Source: Anopheles merus (lineage: Eukaryota; Arthropoda; Insecta; Diptera; Culicidae). From it: DNA of 64,000 nt. Location: contig NC_054083.1 of the NCBI RefSeq assembly GCF_017562075.2, positions 52,094,442 through 52,158,441 of the forward strand. The letters run 5' to 3'. A model generated the notes under the pieces. It was not told the origin of the DNA. It made no database searches and worked only from the letters and a program-made list of their open reading frames with translations. A program made the position numbers and the translations under genes. Below are positions 13,393-26,378 of the stretch, in pieces; position 1 is the stretch's first letter; the number at the start of each line of letters is the position of its first letter.

Positions 13393-14767
13393 AGAGAAGG
13401 TAGGGAGGGCGAGCGGGCATGGGCCCTATGATGCGAGATTGCGTACAAACACACGAGCCAACACCGGGGATGGAAGCGGGGGGGAGGCTGCTGTGTGCGT
13501 GTGTCAAGTGAAGCAAGCGAAACATTCCACTCCACCGCCGCCCGGTGTTAATGCCGAATGATGAGACCATGAGACCACCGAAGAACTCGGTGGGAGGGCG
13601 GGAGGGCATCTTACTCACTTGCACACGCGATGTTGACCACCCCAAACCTTTGCTGCTGCCCAACCGCCCCCGCAGTTGGATGGACAGTGGACGGAAACGG
13701 CCACAAGGCACCTCTCGGCTGCTGCTGCTGCTCTGCTGCTGGCGGAAAACACGTGCCCTTGCTGTCTAAAATTAGTTCAACCCGGCCCCGTCGCGCACTG
13801 GCGTGTGTTGTTCGCAGCGCGTCAGCGGTTTTTCCTCGGTTTTTCGCTTTCCCGTCTAGAGTTGTGTGGGCAGATTGTGTGTGTCTGTGTGTGTCTGTGT
13901 TTAGGGCAATGCTGTACAGAAGGGCCCGATTTCGTCTATCAAAAATGGGATCCAACTCTCACACACAAACATTGGGCGGTTTTACCGGAAGGACGGTTTT
14001 AGGGCAATCCGGGAATCCGCTCTTGGCACAATCACTGGCTTTGATGGATTCTATTTTGTGTTCCAAATAATGATTGAGTTAATAATGGTTCGCTGGGTGT
14101 GTAACGCGGTTACTAGAGTGTTCAAAAGCACGCTCAAAAGCATTTTAAAATCTTGGTATAATTTTGCAGCTAACTCAGTTTTGGACAGCTCAGTTTCCAT
14201 CGAACTGACCTGCCCAACTATCAATCACAAGCGGGTCGTTTGCACTTTTGAATGACAATGTAATGACAGGCACATGCTTTCATTCCAAACAAGAGTGCAA
14301 CAAGTGGGGCCGGAGCAATTGCAAAATTTGCAGAGAGACATTCTGCAACGAAACAGCCACATTTTCTCACGAAAAAGCCACATCTCACGAACCGGCCATC
14401 TCTCATCTCGGTGAGCTTGGGCGCTTGTTGCATCTTTCCGTTCCCCGTCACACACACACACATCACGACGCGATCCGCGGGACGTGACGACGCTCAAGTA
14501 GGTGTGACGTTGGTTTTGCGTGCTGATTGCGTGACACATGACCGGTGGAAGGCGCAGGGGAAGGTTGTTGCAAATTGCATCTCAGTATGTATGTATGCGC
14601 CCCCTCCCAGCAAACGAAAGGCACGACGCGAATGAACGATAAGCGAACGCAAGAGCGAGCTTATCGTCGGTTTAACCCGGCGAGCCCGAACGACGAGAAC
14701 GCGTCAATGCTGCGGCGGCGGCGGTTTGTTTTTAACCTTACTTTCCGTTTCCCCGTGCCTCCTCGTT

Positions 14768-14876
<109 letters not shown>

Positions 14877-15286
14877 ACCAGAACCCCGTCCCGTGCTGCA
14901 TCTTTTTCGCAGAGACACTCGTGCAGAAGAAGAAGCAGCAGGAGCAGCAGTGCCGAGAGTCAGTGATCTTTTTCGAGCTCATCATCAGTCACACGCCACA
15001 ATCTTGGGCCCTTCCTCCTCCTCCCTCTGAGTGTGGCTAAGTGGCGGGCGAATGATAATGTTCATGTTGTGTGTGTTTACGGCTGCTGCTGCTGCACCAG
15101 AATGGAATGGTCAACGTTCGCATTGCGCCGTTCTATTCTGAGCGTCGAGCACATTCCGAAGCCGTGCCGAAGGAGGGGCGAAGAGTCTCATTAGTAGGCG
15201 ATGGGGCAGGAAGAAGGAAGCGCGCACACACAAACCAGTTAGTCAGCTGCTTCGTCTGTCAAAAACCTTTTTCAGGGCCGTCCGGG

Positions 15287-15310
15287 CAGCAGCAGCAGCA
15301 GCAGCAGCAG
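15287..15310. repeat. (CAG)8 triplet repeat
   Basis: Eight uninterrupted CAG units in non-coding DNA, about 100 bp before a C6GCG15 run. Confidence 0.85.
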
Positions 15311-15406
15311 GTTCGCGGTTTCAGGCGCGGGATGATGTGCGCCATGCGTTTTTTCGGCATTCGGTTCTGTCATCCGTTGCTGCCTCCTCCGTTATAGTTT
15401 CGCAAA

Positions 15407-15429
15407 CCCCCCGCGGGGGGGGGGGGGGG
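15407..15429. repeat. C-run / G-run junction (C6 G C G15)
   Basis: Six C are followed by GC and then 15 consecutive G. The run can form a G-quadruplex or fold on the adjoining C tract. Exact length is likely to vary and is prone to sequencing error. Confidence 0.8.
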
Positions 15430-15974
15430 CGGAAGGGGCGTCCGAACGATGCAACGAACCATTTTGAAAAAGTTATGCGACTAATGCCCTTTTGCATGCA
15501 TGATCTTTCGGAAGGAAATGTCCTTGCTGTCGTCGTGTGTCTGCGTGTTATGTGGCGAGTTAATTGTTTCAATGGCCTCGCTCATAAATTCATTAACGAC
15601 CGACACCTGTCAGTTGGTCACTGTGACAGATCCTTCGTTGTGCTCGAAACGATCGACGCGCACAATAAACCGCTTGCCTTTAAATTGATTTGTCATGCAA
15701 ATAAGTTCAACAACTCGCATGACTCATTCGACCAGCGAAAGAGGTTACTAACTCGGGGCCGATGGGGGGAATGTCTGAACTCAAACTTCCACAGAACAAT
15801 TTAGAAGCACATCGATGCGCGTGTGTGGGTAGATTTCCGTTCTACAGCTGGTGGCGACTCCCGCTGGATCTTCTCGGACGTTTGGTTTGTTTTTCCCCAA
15901 GAGGAGCACACAGAGAGAAGACACAGAGCAGAAGGAAAAAAGGAAGGAATTGGTATTATTTTCCATTTCCCCAA

Positions 15975-16028
15975 CATCATCATCATCATCATCATTACGC
16001 CAACATCATCATCATCATCATCATCATC
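15975..16028. repeat. (ATC)n triplet repeat, two blocks
   Basis: Two CAT/ATC blocks of about seven and eight units, separated by a short TACGCCAA spacer that itself leads into the same CAACATC start. The spacing suggests local duplication of one block. Confidence 0.85.
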
Positions 16029-17284
16029 CGTTCGCCATCCATAACGGTAAACGAAGGCTAGAATCCATCTCGTGTAACTTGCCTGCCCGCGCACTTCACC
16101 TCGCGTTCGATTTCCGCCTCGCCTTCAGTGGAGGATGGTTGGTGTTGGTTCGGTTGCCATTTTCTCATTTCCCTCCCACTTTGTGTGCCGGTTTTTTTCC
16201 TCCACCTCCCCGCTTGTCTAATGTTCTCATGGGGTAGAGCATTGTAGCCACTATTTTGTGGTTGGTTGGTTGGTTCCTCCACAGTGGGCTCTGTGAAGGT
16301 TTGGCTTCCTGGTTTTTAAATGGCCTCGCACTCGCGTAAGACAATCGCCCGTGTCAGTTGCTGACTGGACAAATCGGCGTGAAAAAGGAGGTGAAAGAAA
16401 GTGCAACCAAGATCCCAATGACACCCCAACATCGCGTCACGTCACGAGCGCCTTCGGCTTAGCCGCGCGCGCGTCTTGTTCGCTCTGCAAGAGGAGAGCA
16501 GGAAGGAAGGTGGTGGTGATGATTATCGACGAAGGGGCGAAGATCGCCTTTTTAGCCCAGCCTGCGTTGTTCGCGAGCCACCCGGTCTCGCGCAAACTGG
16601 ATCTCGAAGGAGGTTAATGGCAATGCAACAACGCGCTATAATAGCGTAAAATGCGAAGAGAAGGAACTGAACCGACCAACGACTCTCCTTGCCCACTACT
16701 GCCACTGGAACCGGCTTCAGCCCTTCCCTTCGTCACTCCCGCCGGTCTGTGCGTTTGGAACCGGTTTATCTAACACACCATCAGAGGGGGGCATATACAA
16801 TGTTCCTCCGGTGTGTGGTGGCCTCGTCGGTGACCAAGTGAAGTGGCTTCCCGTTCGCCGGAGGTTTTGGGAAGGACAGGGGTAAGACAGACAGGCGGGA
16901 GGAGATGGTTTCTTTTCGTTTTGTGCGACTTTTACCGCGCACGTATTTTTCCGGAAGCGGACGCACGGACGAGGAAGGAAACTGGAGATAATCGGTTGAC
17001 TTTAGGAGAGACAGAGAGAGTGAAAGAGAGAGCGTTTTTTTTCGTTGTTGCTAAAATTACATCCGGGGACACAACGTTTGCGATGATGCGCTAGGAGGAG
17101 AAGAAAAACGAGATGAAACTTCCGCACTTGTAGCCGCAGCAGCAAGCCCACCGAGCTCTTTAGTATGTCTGGAGCACTTTTGTATGCTTAAAATGTATGT
17201 TGTTGGGGAAAGGATGATAACATCCGTCTTTCTCTATTTCTCGATTCGCTAACCCACACACAACGGGCATTCTATTTCTGGCGA

Positions 17285-17362
17285 CACTTCAGATGAGAAT
17301 CGAACTACGTTCGTGTATGCTAGCGGACCAATGCGTCTACGATTAGACCACCCGGCGGAAGC
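17285..17362 (-). repeat. tRNA-like relic, minus strand
   Basis: On the minus strand TGGTCTAATCG fits the A-box consensus and AGTTCGATTCT is near the B box, with normal spacing. A D stem (GTCT/AGAC) can form, but the anticodon and T stems do not pair. It is therefore a tRNA-derived relic or SINE head rather than an active tRNA gene. Confidence 0.4.
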
Positions 17363-19942
17363 TTTAAGAGCATGTTAAATTACCCTTTTAACAAGCAATC
17401 TTTGTCTCGACGAGTTATGTAGCTCTGCTTAAAATGATTATTGTGATCGTAATTGCTATCATCCATCAATCACAGTAATGTACTACAATCGCACCCGATA
17501 AACCGAATGATACATAACCAATAGCCAATGGTGACGTGAAATACGCGAATTAAAGTGCGGAGAAGTTAGTGTAAAAATAAATTTTAACTCCCTGCACGTG
17601 TTACCAACGCGCGCTGTGCACAAAAGAAAGGTAGATGCGACCGGGAAAACCGACCGAGTTAGAAGGGCTATTTGAAAAAGGGGTGTGGTGGAAAAGGACG
17701 GGAACGGGAATGGCCAACATCTGGTTCTATTTTCCGAGCGTAGTGCGATATTGCAACGCTCTCTTTGTCCCCCACACACGCGCTCAGCGACTTGTGCCGC
17801 TTTGCTTGCGTCTTTTCCTGCCGGAAACTTGTCGACGGTTTATTTTCATTAACGCGGAAAGGGAAAAACTGCACATATGTGCACAACTGACTCTTCCATC
17901 TAATGGGTAGGGCGGGGGCCACTAGCTAGCTAGCTCGCGGTAGCGTTTGGTGTAATATTTTAAAACATAATCGTTTCGGTGTGGTGGGTGTTGGGTGATG
18001 GTGGACGATGCTATTTGATGCCATTTTAGATGAGAAGTAATTATCTCTAGCTCTGGCGAACGGTTCTCTGTCTTGGACCAACAAAGCAAGGGAAGAATCG
18101 TAAAGTTGGTGAACTTTTACTTGAAATTTTCTATCTATTTTCCTTCAAATTGTACCTTTAACGACGTTTCTTTCGAGTTCTTTACACGGTTACAGGCAGA
18201 ATGCATTTTCGAAATCCTCCCAAACGAACCAGCCCGCGAACGGCAACAGAAACGCAGTAGGCGCGCGGGTTTATAGCCAACGAAATGTCGCGTTGTAATG
18301 TGCGTGTTGAAAACGTTTTTCCGCCGTAGAGTAGGGTGGGCCTGTCAAGGTAGGCTGGGGTGGACCGGGTGACCCGATGCGAATGAAAAATTGTGACATG
18401 CTCTTGTTTGGGAAGTTGGCGAGTTGTCGTGTTTTGAAGGTATTTTTAGAAGTGTAAACACGGTGGGGTGTGAGTTCGCTGCTGCTGCTGCTGCCCTCCC
18501 CGCGAGAAGTTGTGTTAAGAATCGTTTAAAAGCGCACACAAACACACGTTCATTGCTATAGTTGAATGATGGTGTGCCCTTGTGTGTGTGTGGGATGGGA
18601 AGATATTGAAAACGCTGAAGCGTTGTTTATTGATGCTAAAGCGGAAATGATCGCGGATGGCGGAACTGTCGTGTGTGTGCAAGCGAAGGGCTTAAATTGT
18701 TAAAGTCAGCTTAAGGTGGGATTAGTTCGATTTAATTATAGCACTGCCGCGGGGGCGATGGCATAATTCGTGGCATTTTGGCATGGTGTTTGGGACATTG
18801 TAAGATTTATGCTTTGAAATGATGAAGCTAGTGTTTATGTACGTTTATTAATCATGTTCTCTCATTGTCCTTTCGTTACAGGTTGGTATTGAAATTCAAA
18901 CAAATGACCCAAATGACACTCATCTGGCATGTTGTACGGGGTATGTTTACGGAAGAAAAGGTGCACCATTCTGAATGTAGTAGTTCCTCTTTGTGTGTCA
19001 CCTCCATCAACACCTCCTCCCCCCGAGCACGATTGGGTTTCTCTTTTCGATTTGCACAACAGCGTACAGCGAGCGTGTGCATGAAACAGGGCAGAACTAA
19101 CGGCGCCGGTGTGTTCTGTTGGCAAAGCAGACACTATTTATAGGCGGGTATTTCCCCGGGATGAGCAAGAATGACGAAAAAAAAAGAAGCGCCACGCGTT
19201 CCATCACGATAAAAATAGTGCATTTCTGCTCCATCGGACGAACGGAAGACGACGATGCAGCAGCAGCGGGCGAAGCTAACAAAAGGCGGAATTATGTTTG
19301 GAAATGGGTTTGGAGCTGGACGCGGCACGAGAGATGCTGTTGGCTGGGCTGTTGTTGAAATCTATTTCCACCACTACCCACCAGCACCACATGATCGACT
19401 TTCTTATGGAGCGAAATTGCGGCAGCTTTTGTACATAATGGACGCAAGGGGAGAAGATGGGGGTGGATATAATGAAAAAATCGGTCGCATCCCGAGTGCA
19501 GAGCGAGAGAGAGAGAGTGCAGAGCGCGATAAGGCAACGAATGATGAGGCACGATTGATTTAATATTAGATCGAGGTTAACAGCGGCAGAAATCCTTATG
19601 GAAAGAAGCCGTTGTTGACCGAAGCATCGTTCCCAGAGCGACTTGGACTGGACGACCGGCGGCGGCTGCCCGTTTGTTAGCTCATTTCCATTTGTGCGGG
19701 AAGAAAATCAATCAAGCTGTGCCGCTTTCTTCTTGCCCGTTCTATCGTACCGCTGGGAGATATTTGTTTTAATTTTCTCCACTGCTTGCTTTATGAACAT
19801 CGCTCAACCTTTAAAACCGCCTTGCTGCACTCTTCTCCCGACCGTTGATCGATGTTCGATGAACGAACGATAATTTTATCGATCAAAGCCAATTCACCAA
19901 ATGGAAACGCTTTTGATTGCCAGTCCGTGTTTGATGCAGTTT

Positions 19943-20056
<114 letters not shown>

Positions 20057-20815
20057 TGGAAAAATGGGCATGAAAACGCGCTCACGCGCTTGCCTTCGCT
20101 ATTGCACGGTTATTTTGCTGCTGCACTCTTTAACAGTATTAACCTACGGCATCCACAAACCAATGAAGCGTGCAGCGGGAAAGGTGCAGCAGCAGCAGCA
20201 GCAAAAACAACGCCCCGGGAAAAGCGTACTACGTTGGAAAACCCACGGAAAAAGGGAAAGGTCAGTGCGCTCGGATTTGCCTACGGTAATAAGTGGGGTG
20301 TATGTGTGTGTGTTTGTATGAGTGAGTGTTGTGTGGGGCGTCGAACACATGACCAATTCCTCCTCCTTCCTTGAAAACGCTGGTGGAGACACGGTAGGTG
20401 ACGGTAGGCGTGTGGGAAAAGCGAAACAACAACCACCAACACAACACAACGTTGGGGTGTTATTCACCTTGTGCGCTTCTGGAACGAAAAACTCTCGGTA
20501 CCTTTTCCTCAGTAGTGCAGGTGTGTGTGTATTTGGAACGTTAGTCATGCAAATCGTGGCGGGATGTTGTTGTTTGTTTTTTCATTCCCCTTCTCACCTC
20601 GTCGCCCATTGTGCTGCTCCACTACATTTCCCAACAGGGTGGAGAGCAATCGGGGAGAGGAAAAAAGGAGGTGTTTTCAGGTTCTTCTTCCGGGTTCTTG
20701 TTGTGTATGGGCCTGAAGAGAACGCGAATTGGTAGTCACAAAGCCGATCGAAGAAAAGCTTGGTCCGACAAAATGTGTGGCAAATATTCATAACTCTCTG
20801 ATGAAGTGAATGATT

Positions 20816-20878
20816 AGAAGAAGAAAATGCATTCAAAATGGGGTTGTAATTTCTCATTCAAAATGCATTTCTTCTTCT
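20816..20878. repeat. Imperfect inverted repeat (17-bp arms)
   Basis: An AGAAGAAGAAAATGCAT arm at 20816-20832 is mirrored by AATGCATTTCTTCTTCT at 20862-20878, with about a 29-base loop. The arms differ by one base in a run. It lies just left of the tRNA-like relic at 20890-20970, so it may be part of the same decayed element. No target-site duplication is obvious. Confidence 0.45.
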
Positions 20879-20889
20879 GTCACACGCTT

Positions 20890-20970
20890 GAGCGCATTGA
20901 GATTTGAACCAAGGAATGACGACACACACGCGTGTATAGACAGTGCTTTTACCGACTCGCCCATTTGACA
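20890..20970 (-). repeat. tRNA-like relic, minus strand
   Basis: The minus strand reads TGGGCGAGTCGGTAAAAGCA, which resembles a tRNA D arm with A box, and then TTGGTTCAAATCTCAA, a good B-box and T-loop match. The stems are imperfect. I interpret it as a tRNA-derived repeat; the neighbouring AGAAGAAG hairpin would suit a SINE tail but is on the wrong side for certainty. Confidence 0.4.
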
Positions 20971-21842
20971 GTTATTGTCTGTTGACGATAAAGGGCATAT
21001 AAAAGCTACATTAATTCCGTTAAATCATCGTGATTGTAGTTGACATGTTATTTATATGTTCCCTATATTATTCTGATTGTAATCACAACGTTGATAAGTT
21101 TGATTGATTCTTAAAGTGTAAAATAACCAAATGCGCTCAATTAGCTCTTGCTCAGGCTTGTCATTGTTGATGGAAATGTTGCACAAACTGAAGCTTTCTA
21201 TGACCTTCAACATTTTGAAGCAACTTGAAGAAGTCATCTGAAGTCGTCCGACGTTATCTTCGTTATTATCTAACTTCGCATACGAAGGAAAAACAAAGCG
21301 GGGAAAGAGATTAGTGCAATAATCGTCTGACACATGCGAGCATGTTTTCGCGAACCAACCCAACCATCCAAACACCTTCTCCCCTGTGCTTATGTTGTGG
21401 CAACAAAAAGTCATTTTTTGCTCTTTTTTGCGTGTGTTTATGTGCGGTTCATATGCCATGGATAGGCACACAAGGTTGTCTAGTCACGTTCACGTTCCGG
21501 GTGAGAGAGAGAGAGGGATGTAGGATGGGTTGTTGGGAATTGTTGGGCTTGCTTTCGTTTTGGTTCGGATTGCAGAGGAAAACACTTAGGGCTGCAGAAG
21601 GGAACCCCTGTGTGCAGACTGTAATGCTCCCAGACTCCTCACCTCCCTCCCAGAGGAAGCCGTTCGAACAGCATGTGGAGTTCGCATTTCGTTCGTTTTC
21701 GTTCGTCCCGTAGGTCAAGTGCAAAATTCGGAACGAATATTGATTTTCGTAGCTTCACGTGCGGGGCGCGCACAGTGTTTCGTTTGCCGATGGGGAGGAC
21801 GATTTCGGATCGGAAGCCGTACGGCGCTAGACCTGGCTACTA

Positions 21843-22140
21843 CTGGGTGTTTTAACCATGCCGTACCAAGTAGCGATTGCAGAGGGCGATTGTAAATATT
21901 TCAAACACACATTCTCGGTCGAAACGTGGGACTCATATAGGCAGTAGCAGTTAGGAGCATTTCTCTCGGTGATTTGACACTCTGGGAGAGTTACATCATG
22001 TTTAATGGCACGGTAGCCGCCACATTGATTGATCAATATCATGAAGACGTGGTGGTTTGCTGGAAGTGCCCCACCGATCAATCCACCGGAGAGGTCATTG
22101 TAATGTTTGACAACGTTACTTAAAAATCCAATGTACTTTT
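21843..22140 (-). other. Unrecognised minus-strand open frame, about 100 codons
   Basis: The frame is open from just after a TAA near 22150 down to TAG. It contains a GGLIGGALPANHH segment, a hydrophobic FMILIN stretch and four cysteines. There is an internal ATG but no clear splice acceptor upstream. I recognise no family. The composition looks more protein-like than most random frames here, but the length is within chance expectation. Confidence 0.12.
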
Positions 22141-22426
22141 GTGGGTATTTTTAGCTTGCTTCATGGTCACGAAAAAGTGAATCTTGTGCGCGCACCACCG
22201 TGTTCCTTCCTTGTCGGTTGATGGTCAACGTTGCAACTTAATTAGCCTGCCTTGCACACGGCACATATTCCAACGAGCAGGAACCAAAGAAGTCGTCGTA
22301 ATGGCTCAGCAAAAAAAAGCATCGAATAAACGCGAAGCCAAACAAAGGGAGCGAAACTGGAGCAACTGGATTTCCGGGTGCTATTAATTTTCCACCCATT
22401 TCCACCCATTTGGGACACATCGGACA

Positions 22427-22444
22427 GGGGGGGGGGGGGGGGGG
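22427..22444. repeat. Poly-G run (18 G)
   Basis: Eighteen consecutive G. About 18 bases upstream is a tandem TTTCCACCCA repeat (two copies). The length is unreliable without deep sequencing. Confidence 0.8.
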
Positions 22445-24330
22445 TCGTTTTCAAACTCGGGGCTGTGTGTGTGTGTGTGTAGCTCTGTGGTTTGTGGTAG
22501 CTAGAGACAGTAGTAACCGGATACTTGAATCCTCTTGGGGGAGTGGATCTTGGGACACGCGTGAGAAAGTATATTACAAAATCATCACGATCATGGATGG
22601 AATGGCAAAGATACACTGTTGCTGCTGCTGCTGATGTGCTCGCCTTATTCCCTTATCAAACGCTCACCCGCTCGTTACGCGAAGACGTCGAACTGGTTTG
22701 CCATTAGACTGGCGGGTTTGTACATGTAGTAGTCCCAATGGAAGAGAGGGTGGTTTTGTTACAGACAGCCTGGCCGAATTTAAGGGTTGCAAATCAACTC
22801 CCCGCTCCTTTACTCCAACATACACACACACACACTGTGAACTATGCTGAACCCCCAAAGGGTGGGAAAAAAGCACACAAACACGGTCGACCGTCGTGTG
22901 CGCGTTGGGTTTACAGTGGGGCGCAAATGAAGATTAATGGTTCTTTTTCAACCGGCACAATGTTTTGCTCCATGTCGCAAATTAGCGTAACTGCTGCTGG
23001 AGTGTGGTGTACGGTATTGGCAGAGGATGCAGAGGTGTGTGTGTGTTAGTGGCATCTTTGCATTGACGAGCGGAAGGAACTTTATTCGCGAAAATCGTTT
23101 CGGGGGTTGCGTGTGTGTTTGGCGTAAAGGGGGTGAAGCGACGCTCTTTGAATCGTCGGAATCGTCTAATCTGTTTGACTGTTCTGGGAAAAAAGCATTG
23201 GTAATGTTATATGGCGTTCCGGGAATTTGGCTCGCCATGGAGTGTAGCACAACACAACTTTCCTTTTTATTTCAGGTGCTTCATCTTACATTGCAAGGCC
23301 TACATACGGATGAAATTTAAAAGGCATTGATCAAACACTGTCACTTGATGTCTACACGGGGGAACAGTGACAATATGCAACAATGTAGTGAAGAAAACAA
23401 GCGGAAAACATACCAACGCCCGAGTGAGAGGGCAGCTTCTTCATCTCGTCAAGCCCGCTAGCGTCACTTCCGCGTCTCAAGGGCGGCGGGCGCGTGGTGG
23501 GAACCGAAGGAATGACGAAGATGATAATAAAGCCGTGTGATGGTGATGGTGTTGTGTGTGCGCGATTCACATTTTGCACGTCGCGTTGTAATTTCACGAA
23601 GGAAGCAGCACCGCGTTAAGAAGGTTTAAAGAACGGCGACACCGTTCGCCGTTGATAGAATGTGTGTTGTGTGAACGTTTATGTTACCTTGTTCACGTTT
23701 GTGGCCTGCGCTGCTGCGCGTATGATAAGATTATGCGGCTGTGAGAAATCTTCTATCGAAGCTTTGCGCGTCGTCGTGTGCTCGCTGTAAGTGGAGAGGC
23801 ATTTGTTTACATTTCTTGCTTCTTCGAGTTGTTTTGGGGAGGAGGGGGTTTGTCCTGTTATCATGTAAAGCGTTCCTTTTCCGTGTGTGTGTGGTCGTGT
23901 TTATTTATTGAACAAACTAAACGAAGAGTCCGCCGTACATCTCTCGAGTCCGCGTACCGGTAGTGATAAGGGGGCAGCGTAGATTCGTGCTGTACGAAAT
24001 TGAACGTTTTTATAAACCCTCTGTCGCGTGTAAAGGCGATGGGGTGGGGGGCAAGAAGACCTTCACGGATCGTTCGTGCCGTTTGGGAGCAAGATCAAGT
24101 TCACAAATCTTTGAAGACATTTGAAGTTTTTGCTGTATATGAAACACTGTGGTAGAATGGTTGTTTTGGTACCGTTTTCGACGACAAATGCGTACAATTT
24201 CATCTGCATTTCAATTCAAAAACTCCATTGTATTCAGACATTTTGATTGCGTCACAATTGCTCCTTTTACATTGGTTGGGTGCTTATAAATGTAGCGTTT
24301 AGTACTGTACTGAGCACACGTAGACACTCA

Positions 24331-24344
24331 CACGTATATACGTG
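24331..24344. repeat. Perfect 14-bp palindrome
   Basis: CACGTATATACGTG is a perfect palindrome. Another short one, AGTACTGTACT, lies 20 bases upstream at 24301-24311. Either could be a binding site or a small hairpin; neither has a known role here. Confidence 0.5.
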
Positions 24345-24564
24345 ACCGTGAGACCTATTCATGTTGTGATAATTGACAGCAACACGGGTTGACGTCTGAT
24401 AAATGTCAGCAGATCCGACAAAGAAGCAGCGAAGTTCACCCCCGAGAAACCGCCTTCCCCTCTCCACATCACAAGCCACCCCACCCCTAATAACGTCATC
24501 GAAGCGCGAACAGGGAATCAAAACAATGCGAAGTAGCAATTACGCTTCGTTTATCAGGCGTCCG

Positions 24565-24581
24565 CGCGATTGACAATCGCG
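24565..24581. repeat. 17-bp palindrome, first copy of a shared motif
   Basis: CGCGATTGACAATCGCG is symmetric around its central base. The inner 15 bases recur, on the opposite strand, at 58028-58042 in the AMFR first intron. Confidence 0.5.
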
Positions 24582-26312
24582 TCGAGTGAGTGCTTTCTTG
24601 TAGCAATCGATTTTATTGGCGTTTTAGTGTGGCAGTGTGGTTGGTAATGCTTTTATTACAAGGAATGCGACCTCCGTCCTTCTTTGTTGTGTTTGGAAGC
24701 TTTCGCAGGGCTTCACATCTTTACAGCAAAAGCTTCAATAACTGCAGCCGGTTTATTCTGATGCATGTTGTTGCGATTTTGTTTCCCCTTTTTGCGCATA
24801 TTTTTGCGTATTTCGGAATTTTCCTTGTTTGCTCATTTGACACCCGGACACCAGAAGATCGGTCCTATTTCATTGATATGACACAAATTCACACTCCCCA
24901 GGGGAGGGAAACGATTACTCTGTTGTGTAACGCCAGGGCTGTGTGCTGTGGCTGAGGCTGTGCAAACAAAATGACGCCATGGCCTACGGGCGTCGGGTGT
25001 AAAGTGTGCTCAAAAATAGCTCCAAATTCGTACATGCATCCATGGGGGGAAGAAGATGGCTTCGAAGGAGGAGTACGCGTTTACGCGAGGCGGATGCGGT
25101 TGGTTGAACTTCAAGAAATTAAGTAATCAAAAAGACAACCGAGAGAGAGCAGGAGCGTGCGCGCACGGCGGCGCACAGAGCAGGCCCCTTCGGCGGGATG
25201 CGGCCGATTCGGGCCCGGCGTACGACAGTCTACGGACGGACGCAGGGTGGTGTGTTGAACGTCACATTCCTCTCGCGGGCGAATGCGCTCGCGGTAGACT
25301 GTGCCGCCGCGGCGAGCTATGTTTATCACGGCCACCACTAAATGCAACGGCGTAGGCAGCCTTTTGCAACATTTTCACCCGGCCCCGTCGTTCGTACGGT
25401 CGGTGCCCGTGCATCAAATCGGTCTCAGTCCCCCCCCTAAAAAGAATTGGCAGCAAAACAAAACAAATCGAAAGTGCACTGCGAATGACACATCTCGAGA
25501 GGAACGGCAGATGTGTGTTTGTGTGTCTTTTTTTATTTATTTTGTGCCGCTTGATATTGTGAGTTTAGTGATGTTTCGAGCCCCAAATGGTGGAAGATGT
25601 TGAACCTTCTCCTGCGCATCCCTGTTCGTTTTCTCTCCTACATTTCGTGCGGTCTTTTAATGCTCACTTGGGAACACACAAATTCCAACCTACCCGAAGA
25701 CGACGACGACGCACGGGGCCGTCGGCGTGTCTGTGTGGCCAGCTGGGAAGCAGGCGAAAAGAGAAGGGGATGGTTTATACCCTTTACCCAATGGTGCAGG
25801 AGATACTGGGGACGGTCGACGACCTCCCGCTGCGCGATCGTGGCAGATTTCTTGGCTTGGGCAATTGTGTGGCGCGCCACCCCTAAACACACACACACAC
25901 ACGCACACAGTGATGGTGAGGAAATTTGCACCCGATTACAGAGCCGGGGAAGTTTTGCTGGCCGTACAGAGATCGAACGGAACACGATAACACGGGGTGA
26001 AGTGAACCCGTTTCTAAACCGTTTCGGGTAGTAGTATCGTCGTTGAAAGCGGGCGAGAGATAAGAACTTGGTTGGTTTGGAGAGTGTTAAAATTAGCGCA
26101 ACCAACAGATAAGCCAGCAGCAGCAGCAGCAACACAGTAACAGCAGCGTGAGCAGGCGAGATCAAGCGGTGACGCGATAGAAACGATCCGGCTCGAAGGA
26201 CCAAACAACAGAGCAAGAGCTGAGCGAGAGAGCAATATATAGCCGTGGCGAAATGGATATTAATTCTAAACCGTCCCCGCGCTGTGACTGCATTTAACCT
26301 TTGACGAGCAGC

Positions 26313-26378
26313 GGGGGGGGGGGGGGCGATTTATCATGTCTGAGTTTCGTGGGGGGAGGGGGGGGGAGAGGGAGGGGG
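26313..26378 (+). repeat. G-run cluster with G-quadruplex potential
   Basis: Fourteen G at 26313-26326 are followed by G6AG9 and further G runs at 26351-26378. Several overlapping four-run combinations with loops of one to three bases would allow intramolecular G-quadruplexes on the plus strand. Confidence 0.6.

Noticed and set aside
17285..17362. Functional tRNA gene on the minus strand
   Set aside because: The A and B boxes are present but the anticodon and T stems do not pair, so it is called a relic.
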